DNA of 64,000 nt from Purshia tridentata. Its lineage: Eukaryota > Streptophyta > Magnoliopsida > Rosales > Rosaceae. Each line of letters opens with the position of its first letter. Within the stretch, counting starts at the first letter, position 1. Where the stretch lies: positions 1-64,000 of the forward strand of contig QANT01005500.1 in assembly GCA_003254885.1 (NCBI GenBank), written 5' to 3'. The position numbers and the translations under genes were made by a program. This document shows positions 36,554 through 46,755 of this stretch, piece after piece. The notes beneath the pieces were generated by a model. The model saw only the letters and a program-made list of their open reading frames with translations, searched no databases and was not told the origin of the DNA.

Positions 36554-38433
36554 ATGACGTCTGAGGCTTTGGAAGGGTGAGTTCTTTGTGGCATGTCAAC
36601 TTCTTTTATAATGAGTTATCTTTCATATTTCATCTGGGTTTTGGTCTTGGGGATTGTTTCTCTCCGCAAGTATAGAAAATGATTATGATTTTAAAGAATT
36701 GAAGTATTTGGGGATTCAAATTCCTTTTAACCAAGGATCTGGATCCTGTAGTTTTATTCATTTTTGATAGTTCTTGTTCAATTAAAACCAAGTTTAAATT
36801 CATGAAAACTTTAAACTATGCAACTAAACTTGACCCTTCTAAACATACTTCTCTTGCTATTGCTCGTTTCAGGAGTAAAAGATTGCGGAAGAGACGCAAT
36901 GGGTGTGATTCAGTAGAGGATACTCTGGCTAAGTGGAAGAAGTTGAATGATAAACTTGATTTCGCAAAAGATGGAGTAAAAGGGGTTCGTAAAGTCCCAG
37001 CAAAGGGATCCAAAAAGGGGTGTATGAGAGGAAAAGGAGGGCCTGAGAACTCAGATTGCGTTTACAGAGGTGTTAGGCAGAGGACTTGGGGCAAGTGGGT
37101 CGCTGAAATTCGAGAACCCATTAGCAACAGCGGCGTGTCGCGAAAGAGTAGTCGTCTTTGGCTTGGTACTTTTTCCACAGCCATTAAAGCAGCGCATGCT
37201 TATGATGCAGCTGCAAGGGCCATGTATGGTTCTTTGGCCCGCCTCAACTTTCCAGAACATACTATGGAATCACAAGAGGACTATAACTCTTTAAACTCTG
37301 AAATGGCGAGAACATCATCAGATGAGTCCACAACAACATCCAATAATGTCTCTGATGCAGAGGGGTTGAACATGAATGGCCAATCTTCTATGGAAAGCTC
37401 TGAACGTGTTATTGGTGAGTTGAAGGAAAGATCAGACTGCTTTGAGGGTTTTGTGGGTAAAGAGCCAAAGCAGGAAACTGATTGTTCAGCGGAGGTGATA
37501 GATGGTTCTGTAAGAGAACCTATAGATGTGAAAAGTGAGTTGGAAACTGAGTATGAGCTTGTTAGAAATGATGTTGAAGTAGAAACATTTGGTATGAGCA
37601 AAGCAAGTGAGGGAGAAGAAGCAGGAGTATTTCAAACTGGGGGTTATGGAAGCTTCAACCGCAGGCATGATTACTTGCATAATGATCCCCCCATTGTGAA
37701 TTTAGATTCAGTGGAATTTTTCGAGATTCTTTTGAGGTCCGAAAGCTGTAACGCCTTCAAAAATTGTTATGATCACTTTCCTAATGAGCTTGTAGATGTG
37801 AAATGCAACCCCTCGAATGATGTTAAAGTTGAGACGCCAGTAATGAGGGAAGACATGGGGAAAGAGTTTTCTGTAATTCCAGAACGCGGCAGACGCAGTG
37901 GATTTGATGATAATTACTACTATACGCACAACGAGCTGATAAACATGGCCAGCAATTTAGTAACTGATTTTGAGCCACTTAATGAAGTTGAAACTATGGA
38001 ATCAGTAAGGAGGGAAAGATTGCAGGGAAATGTTGCAGAAACTATGAAATTAGATGGCCATAATGGCTTCATTGATAGTTATACTTGCTTGGATGATAAA
38101 CATAAAGAAGTGGCCTATAGTCCAAGATTTGGCACTAAGCCCAATGACATTGAAATGCAGAAAGAGGTCGACAACAGACTCGGCAACTTGCATAATTGGT
38201 CTGTAGAAGAAACGTATGCCATTGATGCTCAAGACCAGCAGTGGGGAAGGCTGTCTAATCTCCCTAACCAGTTGCAGACACCAGCTGATGTTAACTTACC
38301 AGGAAGCTTGAAACGTATGGATCAGGAAGCATGTTTAGATGCGGATTTCAATTTAGATTTGTTGAGGCAAAGTTATGATACAAGTGTGTTAGAAGAGCAG
38401 GTGTTGGCTGATTCATGGTTCCCGTACTCTTAG
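36554..38433 (+). CDS. DREB2: DREB2-type AP2/ERF transcription factor
   Basis: Two coding exons are proposed: a 23-nt exon 36554-36576 (ends before GTGAGT) and 36873-38433 (after TTTCAG). The result is ~527 aa starting [18 protein letters not shown]. This N-terminus matches DREB2 proteins better than the unspliced Met at 36802. A basic nuclear-localisation stretch, [19 protein letters not shown], and the AP2 domain follow (~71-137: [19 protein letters not shown]...RLWLGTF...[11 protein letters not shown]). Val14/Glu19 in WVAEIRE are DREB-type. The loop between EIREP and SRLWLGTF holds about seven extra residues. The long acidic C-terminus ends DFNLDLLRQ...DSWFPYS, a likely activation region. 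DREB2 factors bind DRE/CRT elements under drought, heat and salt. Length exceeds Arabidopsis DREB2A/C (~335-340 aa). Confidence 0.88.
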
Positions 38434-39118
38434 CTGAGATTCTTGCCAAATTGGATGCAAGCAGGAAAAGTTATAAAAGGTTTCCAAAATTTTCTTGGAT
38501 CAAATCAGGTTAAACTTAATTACTTTTTTTTTAAGATCTCCATCTTCCATTCTGATGGAAATTCTGTGTTTTATCTTAGAATATTTTATGTAATTTTTTA
38601 GGTGTTGACATGATTTTTCTTAAGAAGTAGCATATGTTACTAATATCAACTGATAAAGACCTCTTACCACCAAAAAAGAAGAAAAAAGAAAAAAACATGT
38701 TACATCGTCCTTTAACCACTACGCATTGGTTTGGATGACAGTGTTTGTAGTCTTTCCATAATCAAGACTATTCTTTTCTTCTTCTTACAATGATATATCA
38801 GAATTTTTTTTTCTTCAATATATATCTGAGCCATATATACAAAAAGCCCGAAAATTACAAGAACCTGGTGATGAGAGAAAAGGTTGGTTTGATACTCTTG
38901 TCAACTTCTGCACCCCTCTCATCTTAAATCCAGCAGTAGTCAGAAGCTCACTAAATCTATGTCATCACTGGAGGCACCGAGCACACAAAAAAAAGGTCAC
39001 TCCATGAGCATCAAACTTTGGGGAAGCAACTTCTATCCGAAAATCCTGATGGCATTCAATGTAGGAGCAGAATAGAAGGCTTTTTTCTCCTTTACTAGGA
39101 AGCTGAGCATACACCTGA
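38434..39118. other. convergent 3' ends of DREB2 and DTX44
   Basis: No coding sequence recognised; this must contain both 3' UTRs. Confidence 0.5.
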
Positions 39119-42100
39119 CTAAATTTCCTGCTCCTTGACCCAGACCATTTTCCATGGTCCACTTTTTGTGCCCAACCTGGAATGAAATTGCCACAGAAAC
39201 TATAACAAACAATAACACAAATTAGGACAGCACTTGACTTCATAGAGAAACTAGTTTACCTCCAAATTCCAGCTACTACACGCAATGCCATGAAGAGGAA
39301 CAACCCAGTCCAGACCCCAGAAAGTCCGAAAACAGGAGCAACCACAAGTATGAACACGGACGAAATCATTCCTACTACCACCTACTCATCACAAATAAAG
39401 AGGTGAGATCATATCAATCAACTGATTGTTATTCATGATAGGATCAGGGACTACCATCGAGTAGGCAGCGTATCCAAAGTCTGAAACTCCGTAGTATAGA
39501 CCATCAAGAACAAATGCTAGAGCATTTATCGGCTGAGATCCAGCAACAAACTGACGAAAAAACACCAAAATTGAACAGTTTTTTATCCACATATCATAAA
39601 GGTGTAATCTTTAGGCCATCCCAGAAATTGACTGGTGGTTTCAGATATGTAGTTCCTTACCAATAAACCAGACCATGCAATTCCCAGAACTTCTGAATCT
39701 GTGCTGAATAAGCTAGAAAATGGTTTAAAACCGATGAATAATATGACTCCCAAACCAATTCCTGTCACTACGCCAAGCTGCTCGAAATTCAAAAACAGTA
39801 AATGGAAATCTGGGTCAGCTATGATATCCATACCATAAGAGAATGAGGGGGAAGAAGAGGATGAGTATAGCACATAACATAGAAATGAAAATTCACCAAC
39901 CTGTAGAACTCTATAAATCACTTGGCGTGCTTCTTTATAATTTTCTTGGGAGTATACATTGGCAAGAAGTGTCTGAATTTCAATCAGATACATCCAATCA
40001 GAATATAGATAACAACGATGAAAAAAACAGCTATGAAACCAGAATTGTTCTGCCACATAATTACTAATAGACTGATAGTCCTATTTCAAGACTCAAGGGT
40101 CACTGCTTCACTTTTATTTTTTACTTTGTTCAAGTCATTCTGCAAACTTTGATCACATATGCGATATGACACTTGTTAAGTTGAGAATGCCACACCTGAC
40201 CAGCAAGTGCTAAAGCATCAGTAAGCAAAGATACTGCCAACCAAACTTGAATGCAAATCTGATGACCAGCCATAGGTATAGGGCCCTCCCTAGCTGCCAT
40301 GGATGTGGCTAGTGTCGTAGTTACAACCACTGCTAAGGTTCTGCCAATAAGAAGACCCCCTGCAAAATTTAAAAAAAAAATATTTAGAAACTAAAACAAA
40401 CATATTTATATGCCATAAAAAAAGAACCTACCAGATTTAAGATAATGGATGATTCTTCTGCCATCAATATTAGAAGGGACAAGTAATACTTTGCTTCTCA
40501 ATTTCCACAGAAGAATAGCAGCAATTAAATACCTTGTGAAGAATAGACATACTAGGTTCTGTTAGAGGAGAAAATTGACAGAATTTTATAATAGGAACTT
40601 CAAGTTAAAAATACACCAGTATAATTAAGTTTACCACATCATTGACGTACTCAGAAATCACAGTAGCAATTGCAGCTCCACCAATGCCAAAATCAAAAAT
40701 AAATATCAATATCGCATCCAGTATAGCATTAAGTAAATTTCCTGCACCTAAGATGGCAGACTGTCACTTAACTAGAAAATATTATAAAAAGAAATCTCCA
40801 GAACAAGGCAAAGCATAGATGTGTAACAAGGATGACTATGCATATTATTATGTAACCTTAAATAGCTTGGTTTAACAAATGACACCATGTGATTACAATT
40901 CTACCGTTCTCCAAGTAACATAGCCAGAAATTGATAAAAGCATGATGGGTGCTACCAACCTAAAAAAGGTGATGGGAAGCTGGGGGATTCTGACCCCAGT
41001 TGAAAAGTAACTTAACAGTTGAGTTCACAAGTACACATGAAAATACTCACAAATGGCATACAGAGGTGTCTTCGTGTCCATAAATCCACGAAATGTGCCT
41101 TGTGCAGCAAGTGCAATAACAATCGGTGGCGCACCAAATGCCCTTAAGGAAAGAAAATGCTCGGCAGGTATTCGCATTGGTGAATCCTGCAGCAATAGAA
41201 AACCTCAATAAAAGTTCCAGAAACATCACCAGTCAGTTTCATAACATGTAATACACATTCCACGGTGAGAACTTTTGCCTACTCTATATGTTAATCCTTC
41301 TCTTCCATCCTTATAACCTCAATAGAAAACAATAATACTTTAAACCTTTGATATTTCTATCAATATCATTTGGATACCATGATAAAGCCTCTATTTTGAA
41401 GAGTGTGAAGAGAAATATTTGCCTTATACTAGTTAAAATTCCACAGTAAAAGCTAAGTGACGAAATTAAGGTATGTATAATTATGTCAAACTAAGAAACT
41501 ACATCAAGACAATAAAAAAAACTGAATCCAACTACATATTATTATACTAAGAAACATTTGGGAAATAAAATAGCATTCATAACGTAAAAAGGTAGCTGGT
41601 TAAGTTTGACATACGGCAGGTATACCCATAACATTCATTAAGAGACCCGACCCAAGAAAAAGTGCAAGAGCTTCAGCAATGCCAATGGTAGCCGCAAGGG
41701 CCAACGAAGTGGATACCGAGGGAAGGAGCTTCTTGCTTTGGCGGTCCTTCTGGAAATCTTCAAAAAACCATTTTGATTAAAGCAAAGAATTAGAAATTTA
41801 GAACTATAAATATGACAGTTTTCCTAGAAGAATTACCATCACCAGTTTGATGGGAGTTAGCCTCTGCCTTATTAGCTAATGCCTGCTCTTCAGCAACAAA
41901 AGATGTGGTAATGTTGAGTAATGGAACGTTAAACAATTTAGAGACTAAATTGAATACTGAAGCTGACACCCCAACTGCTGCCAATTCAGCAGATCCTACA
42001 AAACCCAGAACACACATAGTATTAGTTAATCAAAATCTGAAGCAGTTAGTAATTCAGCAGCCACAAAGAAGAAAGTGGTACCTAAATGCCCAACAAAGGC

Positions 42101-42589
42101 CGTGTCAACCAAGGAAGTAATGGGGTCAGCAGCCAGAGCCAAAGCAGCAGGCAATGCAATTGACAGTATATCCACAACAATCCCATCAAACTTAATACTC
42201 TCATCTCTGCAGTATTCAATTACAAATTTACAAAAATGGAGAAAGCTGATCACTTTGGCTGCATGAATTTGAAATTAGCTACAGACAAATAGACAATTTA
42301 CAGCGTACCTTAGACGACGAAGGCAAATGAAGAGCGAGGAGTCGAATAGAGAAAATTTGGAAGGTGGGTTTGGGCCGGGCCGATGGGCCCGTTTAGGTGT
42401 GATGGGGGTGTTGAGTTCTTCCGACGAACTTTGCAGCGACGTGTTGGAGTTCTTGGAAGACAAGGACTTGGGGAGGGTCCGAAGACCCACTGAGCATATT
42501 GGGTTTCTGGTGAGTGTTTGTGTTTTAGATGGTGGATTGGTTTGCGATGAATATATACAGAGAAGGTGGTGAGAGAGACCACTCGCCAT
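39119..42589 (-). CDS. DTX44: MATE transporter, DETOXIFICATION 44 type, chloroplast
   Basis: Thirteen exons in transcription order: 42589-42309, 42206-42082, 41995-41837, 41757-41615, 41186-41051, 40747-40635, 40558-40432, 40359-40196, 39972-39901, 39777-39661, 39550-39455, 39381-39260, 39176-39119. The sum is 571 codons (~570 aa). The Ser/Thr-rich N-terminus (MASGLSHHLL...) fits a plastid transit peptide. MATE core motifs include ALPAALALAADPITSLVDT, VGHLGSAELAAVGVS, QICIQVWLAVSLLTDALALA and LDGLYYGVSDFG. The tail is short (WRLGTKSGPWKMVW). MATE carriers use H+ or Na+ gradients to move organic anions or metabolites; the DTX44 substrate is unknown to me. An in-frame ATG at 42667 could extend the N-terminus. 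The exon 6/7 junction adds a short loop absent from my recollection of the Arabidopsis protein and is the least certain border. Confidence 0.9.
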
Positions 42590-44689
42590 TTTGGAATTCT
42601 TGGAGATGAAAAGAGACTCCTTTAACAAAGAGTAGTTTGTTTGTTGAAGAAGAAGGCCTGGAACCATATGTTTTTGTGTTATTTTATCTTATTTTTTAGT
42701 AACGATTTTAACGGACAGATTTCGCGCTCATGAAAATATCTTCCTATTGGGCCTAATGGGGGTAAAAAGATTGGTTGCCATTACATGCAGCCCAATGGGC
42801 TATTCAATTTAACAATGCTTTTTCCTTCACATTGTTTTGGGCCTATACTTCTAGAGGATGAGGCTGGAGTTTCCAGACCGTTTTGACGGTTTGAAGTAGA
42901 GTTCTCTTTATAAGCATGAAAAATATAAGTAATTCTGATTCACCTTTCTAGGTACCCCAAAAATTTTAAGTGGGATATCCTTGTTCTCCTTTTCCTTTTG
43001 TTTCAAGTCTTACGACTCTTACCTAAGTTATTTCTTTTTCCTTTTATTTATTTATTGAAATTAAGTTGCAGTTCTTATAATATCCTAGTTGGAATGGGAA
43101 GGCCATAACCCAAGTTTTCAGCATCTCTATTTCTCAGAGTTTATAAGAGAATGTTTATGTTTTGGAAAACTACAGTTCATGCTGGTTCGAGTTGACTTTC
43201 ATGTCTTCATCTAGAATTCACATTAGTTGCTCAGAGCTTCTTTTACTAATGGAAGGATTGAATTTCATTGACTAATTATGAGTATGGGATACATAATCCA
43301 GATACAATAATTAGTATTTCAACAAAGTCAAGCAGTGAAGGTTAGTTGAATAGTGATGGACAAGTGACAAGTGAAGCTTCATAAGCTGAAATTAACCTTA
43401 AACTCTGCTTGATGACTTGGGCCTTGGCTCATCTCAATTTCTAGCTCCCATTCCTAATATAGCAAAATAGCTTTGCAATCATTGAAGGTAAAAGTATCCT
43501 TCACGTTTCACTACTCCAAACAGAATGATTATATATATAGTAACCTTCCCACTAATGTTTGATTAGGAAAATAAAAAGTCACCTGTCAAAGTGACAATCT
43601 TTTAACTTCTCTTTGCATAAAAAGCAAACCATCAATGATTTTAAAGAGCATTAGTTTAAAAATAACCACATATTTAGACCTTATTAGTAAAGCATATGGT
43701 ATACTGTTTCAATTATCAACCGACCATAATAAAAATAATTGATATAACTGATCTGACTAATGTTTAAGTAAATCCCACTTGCCAATCATGTTATGCAGAA
43801 ATGTAGTCCTTTCTAAAGAAAAATGAAAAAGAAAAACCAACATAAAGAAAGAATAAAATCCCAAGGAAAAAGGAAAAAGAAAAGGCATAAATGAATGATA
43901 TTTTAGTGGAAGGCTGGAAGCAGCAAAGGAAGTGAGGAGGTATGTTTACCTGAAAAAGAAAAAGAAATATATCAAGAAATGGGTGTGGAAGTTGCAGAAC
44001 CCTTTAGGCTTTAGCTAAAAATTGGGCAGTCCAAAAAAAATATCTGAGACCCTGACTTATCAGCAACTTGGGAAAACTAGTCACTAGTCACTAGTCAACA
44101 TCCTCCAGTCCACCTTTCCATGTGACCACGGTGATAAGTCTTTCAATATCCCTCTACTTTGCTTATTATAAAAGTTTTTTAAAACCTTTTGGGGATTTAC
44201 AAAATTACAATTTACAACCAAGGCTTTAACTAATTAAGGAGACGCAGCTTCACATGAAAATCAGGCTAATTTTTCATTCGGATGGAGGCTGCAACTGAAA
44301 CAGAGAGAGAATCAACCCGACCAAGAATATACGTACTGTAAAATAATAGAGAAAATGAACTTCAAAATCAACTGGCTTACCTCATCTTGCTAGTTGCTAT
44401 CCATCATTGTTGAAGATATTAAGCAGAAACATAAAAATCAAACTAAGCCTGCAGATGTTTCGGCTTTCAAGCAGATAGAATATGTTTGAGATCTTATACA
44501 TATATTGTGAAATCTTTTTCTTCTTGTTTTCTTTTTGGTTAGGATCAACAAGACCAAATAGAAAGCACACAAACAAACATTCCCAAACATATATAATAAA
44601 ACCATGAATTAATTACTAAGAGAATTAATGCCTACCCACATAGAAAATGAAGTGCAAGAAGAAGTCAAAGCTATAGCTAGAGAGATGGA
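42590..44689. other. spacer between DTX44 and MIR390
   Basis: DTX44 promoter followed by AT-rich DNA; no ORF with recognisable features. This region is downstream of MIR390, whose primary transcript may extend into it. Confidence 0.5.
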
Positions 44690-44795
44690 GCAGGAAGAAG
44701 CTATGAAACCCAGGATGGATAGCGCTATATGTGATTTAGAAATGAAAACCAACCCATGGCGCTATCCCTCCTGAGCTTTACAGATTCTTCCATAC
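44690..44795 (-). ncRNA. MIR390: MIR390 precursor hairpin
   Basis: On the minus strand, 44778-44758 reads AAGCTCAGGAGGGATAGC followed by GCC, the full 21-nt miR390 sequence. The star strand is at 44724-44704 (CGCTATCCATCCTGGG, then TTTCA), pairing with the usual 2-nt 3' overhangs. The star differs from the sequence I remember from Arabidopsis by one base (GGG for GAG). The loop between them is 33 nt (44757-44725). The stem continues outward with GGAAGAA pairing to TTCTTCC-type sequence. miR390 loads into AGO7 and triggers tasiRNA production from TAS3, which represses ARF2/3/4 in leaf polarity, phase change and lateral root growth. Identification is by exact mature sequence plus hairpin. Confidence 0.97.
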
Positions 44796-44949
44796 TTGTA
44801 ACATCACCAAGAAGATGAAGAAGGCTAGATAGCCCTTTTTGATAAAGAGAGCTGAGGAACAAGTGAGCAGACCCACTACTTAATGCTTGTTGATTAAGAA
44901 AGATGAGACCTTCTCTATCTGATTGTGGTGAGAAGGCCAGGGCAGGCAG

Positions 44950-44957
44950 TATTTATA
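44950..44957 (-). promoter_or_regulatory. candidate TATA box of MIR390
   Basis: The minus strand reads CTATAAATACTGCC here, about 170 bp upstream of the mature miRNA. This predicts a primary transcript start near 44920. A CT-rich microsatellite lies further upstream (45018-45045). Motif and spacing only. Confidence 0.6.
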
Positions 44958-46489
44958 GCAGCAGAGGAGCTGAGGAGGATCTAACTAATACATGGGCATA
45001 TGCAAACAAACGTCATCTATCTATCTCTCTCTCTCTCTCTCCCTCTCCTAGAGCCATGAAATGAATAAAAGCTTCACAAACTACTACTAATTTCACTAAT
45101 TAATGTGTCTGTGAGCCTAAGACTATGTGGATTGAGTGTTTGTGTGTCAAAGGGACACATTTTAACTTTTCCTCCCCATCTTAGCTACTAAATATTTTCA
45201 TATGTTGAGCCTTAGTAATTAAGAATATTTATTTTTTGCAGTGTAAAACTCATATTGAAAATATAAAATTTTTATAAAACTCACACTGAAAATACAAATC
45301 ACATGTTCCATATTTTCATGAAGAATAAACATCGGAACAAACGTAATCATTTATAAATCTCAAATATCATATATGTATATATACATAATATTTGAATTTG
45401 CAACTTGTTCCATAACCAATCATTTTTACTACAAAATCAAGTATCCAAAGCAGGTTAGTTTGCATGAATGTTGATATTGGTAAAAATAATATATTGTATT
45501 TGTATTCAATAAATAAAGTCTTGCGTAAGAGGGTATAAAATGACCTGAGTAATTTCTTAATTTTATAATTATATTTAATCATTAAATATGTTATTTTTTA
45601 GTTATTGATATTAAATCTCTAGTTTAAGTCGAATGAGATGAATAAAAAAATAAAAAAATAAAAAAATAAAAAAATAAAATTGAGAGTCCTCTGACTCGAA
45701 AGAAGGGGGGTTTGCCTTGGAAATTGCACAATCCTGACTTTCATTTTCTTCTACCCGGAGCCCCAGGCAGGCTCCTGCTTACTACATGCCCACAGAGAAG
45801 GGGCCAGAAACACCAGAATTCCAGACTTCCCTCATCACGCTCCCCGAGCCTAATTCTTTCCCTAAATGCCCTTCTGCCTTTACTGTACGATACATCCCAT
45901 TAAAATCCACGTCCACATCCTCATTAGCCCCCCCATTTGGGCATGCCTTGGGTCTACTCGGGGTATTTTAGTCATTCTACAATATTTTCGTCATGATGGT
46001 TTGGGGCTAGGAATTTATGACGGGACCTGCCATACTGCTAAGCGCCATGCACTCACTCAATGGCCTTTAAAGGAATCGCTGAATTTTCCACTTTTACAGG
46101 GTTCGGACACTCGTGAGTTAAGGCCATCACAAAGTCAAAGGCCCCAAACAATATTGCTTTGACTAAAACAATTTTGGATAATTTTGAGAAAAATTTGTAT
46201 GTATGTACCGATTGCTATATTTATAGTTTCGCAATATTTTTTGTTCGCATTTTGATCATTGATTATTGATACTAAATTTCATAAATCATATAAAAATAGA
46301 TTAATAACTAATTAATAAATATAGTTTATGAGACAGGTTTGGTTGGTTGGATTGGTTTGATGATGGGACTTGGGAGATCGATTTGTATCTGGTGGATTTC
46401 ACCATCTCATTTTAGAGGATTGCTATCACCTTCTCTAAATTTTTTTTGTTTATTTACTTTCTTTTTTATTATTTTAATTTCGTATCATA

Positions 46490-46755
46490 AATTAATGATT
46501 AAAATCGTTTATTTGTTAAATCTAATAGTGAAGATCATTTTTACAAAAATTCAATCAAATCATAATTCGTCTGATTATGTAACTATGATAAAATAAACAA
46601 GCAGTCTTGATAATAATTTAATTCACCGTTAGTTTATTTATAACAATTACATGATCAAACGATTTTTAATTTAATTGATTTTTTACAAAAATAATATTTA
46701 AATAATTATCTAATATATGAACGATTCAGATCGTAAAAATATATTTTAAAATACG
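46490..46755. mobile_element. diverged fold-back element related to the one at 12.7 kb
   Basis: Left arm: AATCGTTTATTTG...TTTTTACAAAAATTCAATC...TCTGATTATGTAAC. Right arm, reverse complemented: AATCGTTCATATA...TTTTTGTAAAAAATCAATT...TTGATCATGTAATTG. This is a clear but degraded inverted repeat. The same order of motifs (CCGTTCATA, TAGATCA, TGCAAAAAATCAA, GATTATAGAATTG) occurs in the intact fold-back element at 12656-13045, so both appear to be one family. Confidence 0.65.

Noticed and set aside
36802-36872. Met at 36802 as the DREB2 start
   Set aside because: The 24 residues it adds do not resemble DREB2 N-termini, whereas splicing from 36554 gives a matching start.
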